A stretch of 64,000 nt of DNA from Gymnothorax reevesii. Its lineage: Eukaryota > Chordata > Actinopteri > Anguilliformes > Muraenidae. The notes under the pieces are model-generated. The model did not search any database and was not told the DNA's origin. It saw only the letters and a program-made list of their open reading frames with translations. A program made the position numbers and the translations under genes. Position 1 is the first letter of the stretch, and each line of letters starts with the position of its first letter. The DNA is taken from the NCBI GenBank assembly GCA_029721435.1, contig CM056576.1, positions 61,213,876 through 61,277,875 on the forward strand, in the 5' to 3' direction. Below are positions 48,201 to 58,073 of the stretch, piece after piece.

Positions 48201-49881
48201 GACTTGACATAAGTCCCACCTTTCCCTGTCCTGTAACTAAATCTGACTTCAAGAATATAGAGCGCAGGGGTACAGATACAGTCCTCCCTTCAATACCTTG
48301 TACAAGTATGAAATCCCCTGAAGCGGTCTCATCACGTAACTCCAAGGAGTCCATCAACAAAAGTGACTGAGAAGCTCCGGTATCCCTTAGGATATATATG
48401 GGGACAGGAGTAGTATGCTCATTCAGAGCAACAAGTCCCTCTGACACAAATGGAAGAAATTCCTCCCTCACAAAGTCAGCTGGATCAGGCTTTTTAGCCC
48501 CACAAGAAGCAGGCAATTTAGCAGATCGGTTATCTACTACGGGGGTTTCTAACCTTGTTTTCACAAAGGCATTTGGTTTGGTATCCTTTTCTTTTTCTTT
48601 CTTAGCTTTAAGGAACCAACAGTTAGTTGTAACATGACCAGATTTCTTGCAATAACTGCAAACTAGACCACTTTTGTCACTGTCAGCTTTCACACTTTGA
48701 TCAGACCTGTTACTGGATTTCTGAGCACCATCACCAGATTTGTCTTTGTCTTTGGGTGAGGAATCTTGGGTATCACCATAACCCTTTATCTGAAATTGGG
48801 ACCATCTATTATTACTGCTAGACTGAAATTTGGACTTATGTGTGAGAACATATTCATCTGCAAATTTGGCAGCTGATTGCAAATTCAGTGCTTGCTTCTC
48901 ATTAAGGTAGGTCTTAACATCATCTTTAACACAGTTCTTGAATTCTTCAACTAACACCATCTCTTTTAGTGAGTTGAAATCATCCTTGACCTCCATAGAA
49001 GTACACCAGCGCTCAAAGCAAACCTGCTTTTCATTAGCAAATTCAACATAAGTCTGATTTTCAGATTTCTTCAGACCTCTAAATTTCTGTCGGTAAGCCT
49101 CTGGAACCAACTCATAAGCTCTCAAAATAACCTTTTTGACAACCTCATAATCAGAGGAATCATCTGCAGACAAAGCCGAATAGGCTTGTTGAGCTTTACC
49201 CTTGAGGACAGTTTGCAACATCAGAGGCCAGTGTTCCTTTGGCCACTGGCAACTCTTTGCTACCTTTTCAAAACACTGGAAATAGTTGTCAACATCCTTT
49301 TCTGAAAATGGAGGCACCAGTTTTACCTCCTGACTGGCACAAAATTTATTTTTAGTTTCAATTTTAATTTTTAGTTGCTCCATTTGGAGTCTTTCTTCTC
49401 TATCGAATTTCTCTAATTCAAAATCTCTCTGTCTCTGTCTCTCTCTTTCTGCTCTTTCCTCTTTCTCTCTCTCAAATTCTCTTTGTTTTTCTTCTCTTGC
49501 TAATTTTTCTAAATCAAACTGCCTTTGTTTTTCTTTTTCTTCCCTCTCAAATTCTCTTTGTTTTTCTTTTTCCTCCCTTTCTTTTTCTCTTTCCTCCCTT
49601 TCAATCTCTAGCATTTTTAATTTAAGTTCCATTTCTATATTTGGATTTTCCACTGGAAACTGTTCCAGATCTCCTGGTGCAAACACATTTTCATCAATGT
49701 AATATTCAACTATCTCTCTAGCCAGTCTTGCTTTTCGCATGGCTGGTTTTACCTCTGTCAGCTCCAACTGTCTGCAAATTTCTAGCAGTTCTGTCTTTTT
49801 AAAAGACTTCAAAACCCCTACGGTTGGTGATGCCAAGAAATCATCCATTGCTGTTGTCAATATATATCTAGGAAAATTCAC
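45223..49881 (-). CDS. Gmr1-like Gag-Pol polyprotein, ended early by one stop
   Basis: One frame of 1552 residues. The likely start is the Met at 49848 (MDDFLAS), since only sequence after it is shared with copy 2. Order: SAP-like helix pair (about 15-55); Glu/Arg-rich coiled coil (85-180); SCAN-like capsid (about 195-345, with YELVPEAYRQKFR); CCHC knuckle CSYCKKSGHVTTNC (about 413); protease DTGAS (about 497); integrase HHCC (about 750-800) and D, D-35-E core (VDCVGPL, SDQGSNF, GALERFH; about 823, 883, 919); GPY/F module (about 1060); reverse transcriptase with DYRKVN and YIDD (about 1341); RNase H (from about 1487). A TAG at 45223-45225 cuts RNase H; the same frame stays open for 55 more codons to TGA at 45055-45057. 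Gag and Pol are fused without frameshift. Confidence 0.93.
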   Translation of the reverse strand: MNFPRYILTTAMDDFLASPTVGVLKSFKKTELLEICRQLELTEVKPAMRKARLAREIVEYYIDENVFAPGDLEQFPVENPNIEMELKLKMLEIEREEREKEREEKEKQREFEREEKEKQRQFDLEKLAREEKQREFEREKEERAERERQRQRDFELEKFDREERLQMEQLKIKIETKNKFCASQEVKLVPPFSEKDVDNYFQCFEKVAKSCQWPKEHWPLMLQTVLKGKAQQAYSALSADDSSDYEVVKKVILRAYELVPEAYRQKFRGLKKSENQTYVEFANEKQVCFERWCTSMEVKDDFNSLKEMVLVEEFKNCVKDDVKTYLNEKQALNLQSAAKFADEYVLTHKSKFQSSSNNRWSQFQIKGYGDTQDSSPKDKDKSGDGAQKSSNRSDQSVKADSDKSGLVCSYCKKSGHVTTNCWFLKAKKEKEKDTKPNAFVKTRLETPVVDNRSAKLPASCGAKKPDPADFVREEFLPFVSEGLVALNEHTTPVPIYILRDTGASQSLLLMDSLELRDETASGDFILVQGIEGRTVSVPLRSIFLKSDLVTGQGKVGLMSSLPIKGVSLLLGNDLAGGKVVPPVHLTSQPSTEDGDEDPSLYPSCAVTRAMAKKAKEEDDVVPSSTLNSQDSGGSPHDSDWPTMVSPFEDLSDTFISSLFSQPDGSGDSDVSGDLSLSRKRLIEEQTNDPEICVLKRRALPDKEIDAVPVGYYLKDGVLMRKWRPPDIPANADWAVVRQIVVPKVYRNEILTMAHSLPLGGHLGVNKTVDKIMKHFFWPGLRKDVSNFCKTCHTCQVVGKHQLDPPVAPLQPIPAFGEPFSRVIVDCVGPLPKTRSGNQYLLTIMCASTRFPEAIPLRNIKATAISKALIKFFTLFGLPREIQSDQGSNFTSGLFQQVVYELGAKQILSSAYHPESQGALERFHSTLKTMMRTYCYDHEKDWDEGVHLLLFAAREAVQESTGFSPFELVFGHEVRGPLLLLSEQWQEKEPHISLLDYVSKFKERLRAACDLAKENLKSSQGKMKTWYDHKARSREFKPGEKVLVLFPLQSNPLQARFHGPYEILTKINDLNYIVKTPDRRKPKQLCHINMLKPYHDRNARVAAVTSDSPMAETCEDEGEFQDVEPRIKAEVLSCKLSNTEVLQNLDVKLQHLEPSQRDQFERLIKKYVDLFPDVPKRVTIASHDVDVGDAKPIKQHPYRMNPEKRKIAEKEVEYMLKHDIIRPSNSDWSSPCVLVPKPDGSTRFCTDYRKVNAVTRTDVFPIPRIDDCIDSVGQAKFLTKIDLLKGYWCVPLTERAKSISAFATPSGLYQYEVLPFGMKNAPATFQRMLQSTIAGLPHTGAYIDDLITWSDSWEEHLKDVEMLFQRLTQANLTVNLSKSDFGCATVTYLGYVIGQGKVAPINAKVQAIMDFPVPDNKKALRRFLGMIGYYRKFCKNFAEIALSLTNQLKKGVKFTWDDACQRAFDHLKSLLCHFPVLKSPDFNKPFSIAVDASDQACGSVLLQRSDSDDIEHPVAYFSRKFNRHQRNYSTIEKELLALVLSLQHFEVYVCTGE

Positions 49882-49940
49882 AAAAACAATTTCACAATTT
49901 GGAATGTTAGATTTTCAATAAATTACTCACACAATGGTCT

Positions 49941-49961
49941 ATCCCGGACCTTGAGCCCCCA
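49941..49961 (-). other. Primer-binding site of copy 1, with 3-nt insertion
   Basis: Three bases inside the 5' LTR edge, the minus strand reads TGGGGGCTC, then AAG, then GTCCGGGAT. Without AAG it is the perfect tRNA-Pro site seen in copy 2. The insertion should weaken priming. Confidence 0.85.
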
Positions 49962-49964
49962 ATT

Positions 49965-50456
49965 TGTTATGGCCCCAATTTGTTATTACATTTATAACAC
50001 AACAGCAACAGCAAGGGATGACAAACACAGTTTTAACAACTAAAACACATTTAATTTTTAACAAAGACAAAGACTAATAACAACCTACAACTAAAGACCA
50101 AGATTGATAAATAAGAAAAAACAGAAATAATTACAGTCCCTTTTTGTGGGGTGGCTTGGTGATGTCCTGGATGATGAAAATGCTCAAACACAGGCAAAGA
50201 AATCCACAAAAGAAACGTCACAGGTCTTGAACAGAATGGCAGGTCTGGTCATCTTCTTGCAATTTCTCCTACTACTTTACTGTCTCAATTCTTTTCCTTA
50301 TATACTCTTTTGCAGACCCCACCCACATTTAGACCTCTTTTTTTTTATTTTCTGAGACTTGCCCCAGACATGTCCAGGACATGTCTAAACATGACTCCAG
50401 TCTGCTTAACAAAAAAAAGGTAATACTGCCATCTAGTGGCCTATATTCACATTACA
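49965..50456 (-). repeat. 5' LTR of Gmr1-like copy 1
   Basis: About 492 bp, TG...CA ends. In element orientation it starts TGTAATGTGAATATAGGCCA and ends CCATAACA. It should contain the promoter. A TATATA-like stretch (complement of CTTATATACTC) lies near 50298. A CTCF-like core lies at 50427-50439. Confidence 0.93.
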
Positions 50457-50460
50457 CCAA

Positions 50461-50750
50461 AATAATCCTGAGCCGACATGGTTATATCACTTATAAACAT
50501 ATGATGGTTCTTAATGCAGTACCATCTGAGTGATAGGATAATCATGGGTATTCAGTGTGAGTTTGTGCCTTGTTTATTATGTACAGAAATTCCTCGAGAT
50601 TCCTTAAATATTTTTGTTATGTAGTGCTGAGGGTGAAATATCCAAATTGCTTAGTGTTTTCCTTTGAGGAACACCGATTTCAAACTTATAAAAGGTTCTC
50701 TCACTGATTCATGAGCACATTGGTCATCTCAGCCTATCTTTTCTCATGAA
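50461..50750 (-). mobile_element. Dead Tc1, N-terminal side of the split
   Basis: Minus-strand remnants RWYCIKNHHMFISDITMSAQ lead to DYF directly at the retrotransposon edge and continue as FGKPLS at 44425. Upstream the helix-turn-helix region is badly decayed. Confidence 0.85.
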
Positions 50751-51236
50751 GCAGAGAGTCTCCTGGATGCTGCCTCATTTTTTACCTCATTAGTTGTCCT
50801 AAATTATCCCCATCCCTGAAGAGCAGGAATAGATGAATATTTAGAAATGAAATGGAGTTGACCAGAAATATAAAACATTAAATTTCTTTTCTTCATAAAA
50901 CTGTCTGAAATGAAATATAACACAAAGCCAATCTATAAATAACAGCGCTCTGTTTTTTATATACATCTTCCCCACTACTCTAACTCCTTCTGAGTCAGAG
51001 TTGTGCATACAACTAAATATATACTGATGCACCTCTGATGGAAATGTTGAAACGGTTCCAAACCGTTTTAATTTATTTTTGTCATTACTGTTGTTACTGC
51101 TGACCCAGTGTTTAGTGGAGAGATGACTGAATGGACTTGACCCTAGAAATGGGCTTCGCGTGACCATGGTCATTATTTCACACCACACAAGTAAAAGCTT
51201 CATAAATCAATAAGTCTTCAAAAGTCATTCACTGTA

Positions 51237-51238
<2 letters not shown>

Positions 51239-51288
<50 letters not shown>

Positions 51289-51370
51289 TGTGTGTGTGTG
51301 TGCGTGTGTGTGTGTGCATGTGTGTGCGCGTGCTTGTGTGCGCGCACGTGTGTGCGTGTGCGCGCGCGCA
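51239..51370. repeat. TG/CG-rich dinucleotide repeat
   Basis: About 130 bp of alternating purine-pyrimidine, mainly TG with interspersed CG and CA steps, a sequence type able to form Z-DNA. Confidence 0.95.
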
Positions 51371-51789
51371 GCTTAACTGCCACTACTCCGCATTGCATGC
51401 AATGCACACGTTGGCATATTTCAAAATCTTTTCAAATTGTTCGCCAATATACATTTTTGAGAGAGATTATATTCAATCATTTACAAGTAGACTTATAGTC
51501 TATTATGGCCAGTTTATTCCGACTTAAAGGCGTGCTTCTCATGAACTTTCCAATGTTACTGTGAGTGTGACTAGCGCTTCCTATTGACCAGTCGAATTTC
51601 AGCGCTGCCCAAAACTACTACTTTGCGTGTAAAATGTGCAAATGTGGACACGGGAACTTTTTTCATTTAGCATCTATTCATAATACACAACAAAAAATTG
51701 CTCAGTTCACGTTGCCGCCAGAGTGTGACCATGGAACTGCACGCTACAGACTTTGGCCCACGGCCTAATAACGTCCTACCAACGCATAA

Positions 51790-52240
51790 TGTCCCACAGA
51801 GGGACTTTATGTGCCAACCATTCCAACTGATAATGTCTCTCTCAACGCATAACTTCCCAATTTTTCTAACTGATAACGTCACACTTTTTGACGCATAATG
51901 TCCCACCAAATTTCCAACCAAAAATGTCACAGCAACATTGATGCGTAAGGTCACACTTCAGTATTCAGGCTATTTACTATTTTGGTGGTGTTGCCCTGAT
52001 TGATGAAGTTTTTACAGGTGACCATTATCTTTGACCTTAACATTTACCGTCAAGGTCATTGTATATTCTGCATTTTAATTCATTGTCAACATTGATGATG
52101 GACAACAAGCGTCTTCGTGGTCAGCCATTTCCCAAGATACAATTTGGATGGAATTTACAGGCCAATGCCACTGCAAGACTCATTTGTGGCCTCCACCAGT
52201 CATCACCCTTGCCAATAATCCATTTGGGTATGGGCCTGAG
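51790..52240. repeat. Left arm of large inverted module
   Basis: Matches 54205-54630 as reverse complement at roughly 85-90 percent by eye. It contains repeated (A/G)CGCATAATGTC and CTGATAATGTC phrases at 51800-51950, then a body with ACCGTCAAGGTC and TTCGTGGTCAGCCATTTCCC. Confidence 0.85.
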
Positions 52241-54204
52241 GCTGGGTTCGTACTACAGTGCCACAAGGGGGAATTTTTAAGGTGGTCTTCTGGAATTTCA
52301 TCCATTACACCTTACCCTTTTCCCATTTGGACTGACGAAATTACATCATGGTGATTACATGGGCCTAAGCAAAGTCCGTTGAAGTGTTCCGGTGCGTCTC
52401 CACACTCGGGCCTGGAGTAGTCTCATAATCCTTGTATAATGTAAATGCTGTATTTTAAAGTGCCTTGTCCAAGAAAACGTGCTTGGAGGCACTGCACAAT
52501 GTGAAATGATCAAAAGTCCGATATTAAGCTTCTATGTCATGAATTTAATGTTCATCTAAACATGTATCTAAGCATCACTGTCCATAATAGAGCTGTTACC
52601 GATTCATGACTGTGATGGATCCCTGTACCATCAGCCATGTTCACTCACTGGGCAGCTGTGAGCTGATGAATAAGTAATAATTCTAGTAAACTTTTTTTGG
52701 CTAATTTCTGCTGACCTTGACCTCCAACTTGCAAGGTCATTGAACATTCAGAAAAATCGTCCTTGATAACCTACAGATCAAGGTTTTAGGCTTCCACCTT
52801 CAAAAGTTTCTGATGTATTTCATATTATCGAAGCTGCATATCAAATAGCGCAATTACATCTCCAAATATCTTGGGATATGCCACAATATAAAATTTGAGA
52901 CGTCGATATCATTATGACAAGCACTCTGCCCGTGGGGATCCACGGGTTCAATTTTATGTTACTTTGTGCAGCATTATGATGTCATCACATGCACATCTAT
53001 GATGTCATCACGTTGCTATGGTGTTTCCATAAAACACCAAGGTGGCCGTCACGCAACCAATGTTTTTATGGTAACTAAGACTAAGTAACCATCAAGGGGA
53101 AAGAAAGGTTCGTTCCACAAATGTGTCGGTAAAAATGACGAAATAAGCTAAATGTGGCAGGACGCTGCGCAGATCTGAATATAGCAGGGATAAGCTTCCA
53201 ATTCTGTGACCATATGCAGTCATTGGATCCAACTACATTGGCATTTGTGCTAATGGGAATCGCACACCAGATCGAGTCAGGCAGGAAGCAACTATCAAGG
53301 GAAAGACGCTGCGTATAAACACCAAGGTGACTGTCACGCGACCGATCTTTTTGTCATAACTAAAACTAAGTAACTATCAAGGGGAATACGCTGCGCTGAC
53401 ATGTCACGCTCAGTGGAACACGAAGTCGTCTGCAAGATGGAGCATAATAGCGTAGCTCACGTTAGGCTGCAGATTACGCGTTACTTTCTCTTGCGGTCTG
53501 GAATCAGTTTTTTGGGATTCGGGACTCCTATGGATGAATTGGCTTGAGTTCAAAAGGGGGAATCCCTAGGAGAGGACGAAAGGGGAATCCCCCTGTATGT
53601 CTATTATGATAGCGTCGCTCAGGATTCAGGACTCCTGTGGAGGAATTGGCTTGGATTCAAAAGGGGAATCCCCAGGAGAAGGAGATACTGGGGGATTCCC
53701 TCTGTATATCCATAGTATAATAGCGTCTCTCACGTTATGCTGTAGATGCGTGCCCGGCGGAGTCTAGCACTGATTGGCCGGAAACAGTCGCCTGCAAGGC
53801 GGAGCCAAACAGCGTCGCTCGCTCGCACGCATGCACGCGGACTTGCAAATCATTGTATTCTGTTTTTATTTACGATTTACACAACGTGCCAACTTCAGTG
53901 GTTTTGGGATTGTACAGTCTGCATGATTGCTAAGTGGACCAAATTGCCTACAAAAAGAGTGAAATGACTGGTGGCGGGACAGCACATGGAACTTCATGCA
54001 TTGGGAAAACATGATGGAGTTTCTTCATTAATATTACCCTCACTTGCAGGATTAAGGAGAAACTCTGTTCTCTATTAGACTTGTTCTCTATTCAACACTG
54101 GCGCAATCCCCTTGGTGACCACACTGCAGACCCAGCCTGAAACACTTTTAACCGCATCACCTGAAGCCCATAGGCCACCCATCATATAAATTTCATCCAA
54201 ATGG
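52241..54204. other. Interior of the inverted module
   Basis: Non-coding. It contains two local direct duplications: CACGC(A/G)ACC..ACTAAG(A/T) blocks near 53040 and 53330, and a pair of about 110 bp near 53515 and 53625 with GGACTCCT(A/G)TGGA and GGGGAATCCCC. A Tc1 end fragment lies at 53836-53912. Confidence 0.5.
53836..53912. mobile_element. Solo terminal fragment of the 16495-type Tc1
   Basis: TTGCAAATCATTGTATTCTG through ACGTGCCAACTTCAGTGGTT, nearly identical to the right terminal repeat at 18020-18098, and followed by TA. The rest of the element is absent. Confidence 0.88.
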
Positions 54205-54630
54205 ATTATTGGAAAGGGTGATGAGACTGGTGCAGGCAACAAATGAGTCTTGCACTGGCGTTGGCCTGTAAATTCCATCTAAAATTATATATCATGGGAA
54301 ATGGCTGACCACGAAGACACTCAATGTCCAACACCAATGTCTGACAATGAATTAAAATGCAGAATATACAACGACCTTGACGGTAAATGTCGAGGTGAAA
54401 GATAATAGTCACATGTAAAAACTTTGTCAATCGGGCCGATACCACCCAACTAGTAAATAGCCTAAATACTGAAGATGTGACATTATGCATTTATGTTGCT
54501 GTGATGTTATCGGTAAGAAATTTGGTGGGACATTATGCGTCAAAGTATGACGTTATCCGTTAGAAAAATTGGGACGTTATGCGTTGAGAGAGACATTATC
54601 AGTTGGAATGGTTGCCAGATAATATCCCCT
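54205..54630. repeat. Right arm of large inverted module
   Basis: Reverse complement of 51790-52240, including the GACATTATGCG and ATTATCAGTTGG phrases. Its outer edge leads directly into the minisatellite at 54640. Confidence 0.85.
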
Positions 54631-54639
54631 GTAGAGCCC

Positions 54640-54930
54640 ACAATTGTCAAAATTGTCCACTAATGTCAGAATACCTTCAAATGTCATAACACGTCAACAG
54701 CAAATGTCATAATACCCGCAAATGTCATAACATGTCAACAGCAAATGTCATAATACCCACAAATGTCATAACACGCCAACCGCAAATGTCAAAATACCCG
54801 CAAATATCATAACACTTCAACCGCAAATGTCAAAATCTGATTAACTGAAAAAGTCATAACACGTTGACCGCATATGTCAAAATTTCCATTTGAACCGCAA
54901 ATGTCAAAACGTGTCAACTTCAAATGCCAA
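54640..54930. repeat. AAATGTCA minisatellite, copy 1
   Basis: Alternating subunits of about 23 bp (CAAATGTCATAACACGTCAA) and 18 bp (CAAATGTCATAATACCCG), giving a composite of about 41 bp repeated five to six times with decay toward 54930. The same units appear reversed at 62577-62698. Confidence 0.9.
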
Positions 54931-55779
54931 AACTAATTGCTTACATTTTTGAGAAAAAAATAATGAAATAGAAAAAAGTGAAATAACAAATTGAAATCGA
55001 ATAAAATAAAGTGAAATTGCATGAAAAGAAGTAAATTATATAAAATAAAATTTTTCAGAAATTAAATAAAACAAGAAATTTGAATTTTTTGCTGGAGACA
55101 AATTAGGAGGTCTGTTGAAATAAGGTTTTGACATGTTGGGCTCTAAATTTGTAGAGCAGGCACGGCAAAAGAGGGTGCACCTTGCCAACGGGGTGTGTCT
55201 GGGCGTATGTTGCAATTTTGTGCCAGGCATAGCCTGCCGCAAGTACTCCTCTTGCCCGCTTCTGCCCCTCCTGTCGGCGCAAGTGGCAAAGAGGTGGGAG
55301 AGAAGGCGCGTTTGGGTATAAAACAGCCGAGTCAAATCTTCACCAATCAAATGAGCTCCTCTCCTTACCTTTAATGTGCTGGAATATAGAAGCCTCTGTC
55401 CTATATCTGCATGATGCATCAATGTTGCATTTTACTTTGTTGCTTCAGGCATGTTTTCTGCACCGCTTACGTCTATATTAAGCATTATGAATATGAGTTC
55501 ACTGGCTAGCTTGGGCATTCGGAAGTTATTACCATAAGCAAACTTGAATGGAATTTCAAAACGAAACTACGTCAGATCATTCAAACTAATGAAGTTGGAA
55601 TGAAATACCAACCTATTATGACACCCTGTTGCTGCTTAAAATTTTGGGATTAACATGCATGGGCAAAAATGCAAGATACGTTACACATTTATTTTCAATA
55701 TGTGATCTTAACACAGTATGAGATCATAGCCATCAGGCTGTATTCCTTTCCCCCACTAAAAACAATGAAACCTTAGTGA

Positions 55780-56460
55780 CAACCAGGCTTATGCCGTTGG
55801 AGGCGATGGCTTGGGGTATATCCCCGAACGCCCCCAAATCCTCCAATTCCCCTATCCTGGAATAGACCCGATACAATATAAAGCCCCTCAGAACATGACC
55901 TTTCATTTGAACTTAATTTCAGGTCAATCAGACTAATGGTTCTGAAGATATGGCTAAAATGGTCATTTTCCATCACAAAACTCCACCTGGTGGCAAAATA
56001 TTGAACCATACAGGTACGATGTCATTATGTGACATGTTGTGAGGTCATGACCTTGCAGTTGCACATAGTTTCATGTCAATTGGACAAATGGTTCCAAAGA
56101 TATGGCAAAAATGGTGAATTTTATGGGACAAAGCTTCACCTTGTGTCAAAATTTTGAACCAAACTGATATAATGACACATCATCAGGCCATGACCTTTCA
56201 TTTGCACTTGATTTGAGGTCAATCGGACAAATATTTCCAGAGATATGATAAAAACAGTGATTTTTCAGTTTTTGGCCACTGGTGGCCAATCTAGAAATTG
56301 TAAATTGTCCAAAATCGAATCAGTTCTTCCTCTTTATGATACTTACTTATATGCAAAACATTAAATTTCTACTTGAAATATTACTGAAGTTATCACGCTA
56401 ACACGTAGGGCGGCGCGCGGCGGTGGTGGTCGTACCAAAAACATAATATCCCTGCGTTGA
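55780..56460. repeat. Dispersed repeat, sister of 23270-23690
   Basis: Three tandem-like paragraphs sharing the pattern GACCTTTCATTTG.ACTT, GGTCAATC(A/G)GAC and AGATATGG(C)(T/A)AAAA, plus a CACCTGGTGGCAAAA motif; ends near AACATAATATCCCTGCG. Absent from the corresponding place in copy A, so it is a later insertion. Confidence 0.55.
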
Positions 56461-57619
56461 ACGCAGTGCCTACGTGTCCGAAAGTCTGACAGGGTTTTAA
56501 TATATCTCCAAGTCTGACAGTCGGATGGTTTCAATATAATTCAGTGACCGACAGTGGTTTATTGTTTTTAAGGTCTTCAAATCTACGAAATGTTTTAGAT
56601 ATTAAACTTGAATGTTTTGATGAGAGGGATCAGTTCTTCAAGATGAGTTCCGAGAACTTCAATCAATGTTTCTGTTTAAGCTCTGCTCAATAAATGAGTC
56701 GACATTGGCGGGGGACAGTGTACAATGCCTGTCAGATATTAAATGCAAAATACACAGTGTCTGACAGCCAAAAAAAAAAATTTTTTTTAATTTAAAAAAA
56801 GAGGATGATTACATCAGATTGATAATGAAATAAAGAATAAAAAGAAAGAAATTTTTAACAACAAACATCCTATGAACATCCTATGAACACTGCGATTTAT
56901 TTATTTGCGGGCCATCTTTTTTGTATGCTGTTTGTTGACGATATATTTTTGTTCTTTATTTCGTTATAAATCTGTTCTCATACCAATTCTTTTACTTTTT
57001 GCTGGCTGCCAGACATGGAGTATTTTGCATTTCGCCTGGGACAGTCTTGATCGTGCATGCGATAATTTATTCACACTGTCAATGGTCATGGAAATGATTT
57101 GCTCACTGACTTCAAGCACTACTTTATCTCTGTTGTGGTAATAAAGCGCAAATCTGTTCGATCCATCTGACTAATTTTCCAAAGAGAGACCGAATAAAGA
57201 CTGTTGTCTATCTTCAATGGAAGAAAACGCACGAATTAAAAGACCAAGAAAAGTTGATAGCTATCAATTTGCATTTTGCGAAGGTCAAACACAAACATGG
57301 CTAAGTTTGCACGTTGTTATGGCCCCGATTTGTTATTACAATTTACAACACAACAGCTACAGCAACAGCAAGGGATGACAGAAACAGTTTTAAAAACTTG
57401 AACACATTGAATCAACAGACAAAGACTAATACTAACCTACAACTAATAACCAAGATTGATTTACAAGAAAAACAGAAATATTTACTGTCCCTTTTTGTTG
57501 GGGTGGCTTGGTGATGTCCTGGGTAAGGGAAAAAAAATGCTCTAACATAGGCAAAAATCCACAAAAGAAACTTCACAGGTCTTGAACAGAAATGACAGGT
57601 CTGGTCCCATGTATCCTTC

Positions 57620-57959
57620 TCCTTTCTTTCTCTTTTTCCTCCCTTTCTTTTTTCTCTTCTCTTGCTAATTTTTCCAACTCAAACTGCCTTTGTTTTTCTT
57701 TTTCTTCCCTTTCAATCTCTAGCATTTTTAATTTAAGTTCCATTTCTATATTTGGATTTTCCACTGGAAACTGTTCCAGATCTCCTGGTGCAAACACATT
57801 TTCATCAATGTAATATTCAACTATCTCTCTAGCCAGTCTTGCTTTTCGCATGGCTGGTTTTACTTCTGTCAGCTCTAACTGTCTGCAAATTTCTAGCAGT
57901 TCTGTCTTTTTAAAAGACTTCAAAACCCCTACTGTTGCTGATGCCAAGAAATCATCCAT
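57620..57959 (-). pseudogene. Gag N-terminal remnant of copy 2
   Basis: Starts MDDFLASATVGVLKSFKK, nearly identical to copy 1 across the SAP-like segment, and enters the Glu/Arg-rich coil before being cut by the deletion. The coil is shorter than in copy 1. Reading continues a few codons into LTR sequence and stops; no function expected. Confidence 0.88.
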
Positions 57960-58052
57960 TGCTGTTGATCTATATATATATGTATTCAATTAAAAAAATC
58001 AATTTTACAATTTGAAATGTTAAATTTTCAATAAATGACTCACACAATGTCT

Positions 58053-58070
58053 ATCCCGGACGAGCCCCCA
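58053..58070 (-). other. Perfect tRNA-Pro primer-binding site
   Basis: The minus strand reads TGGGGGCTCGTCCGGGAT, the 18 bases complementary to the 3' end of tRNA-Pro also used by murine leukaemia-type retroviruses. It lies three bases after the 5' LTR. Confidence 0.93.
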
Positions 58071-58073
58071 ATT

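Larger units (their letters stand above)
44426..50456 (-). mobile_element. Gmr1-like Ty3/gypsy LTR retrotransposon, copy 1
   Basis: A 6.03-kb element with two near-identical LTRs, a tRNA-Pro-type primer site, a single gag-pol frame with integrase ahead of reverse transcriptase, and a purine-rich tract (GGAATGGAGG) just before the 3' LTR. Flanking 4-bp duplications CCAA lie at 44422-44425 and 50457-50460. It split a Tc1 relic whose reading continues on both sides. Integrase before reverse transcriptase marks the Gmr1 group of deuterostome gypsy-like elements. Confidence 0.95.

Noticed and set aside
51240..51527. Cys-Val repeat protein
   Set aside because: Artefact of translating the TG dinucleotide repeat.
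54640..54930. CRISPR-like repeat-spacer array
   Set aside because: The spacers are themselves repeated, and the host is a vertebrate; it is a minisatellite with two alternating subunits.
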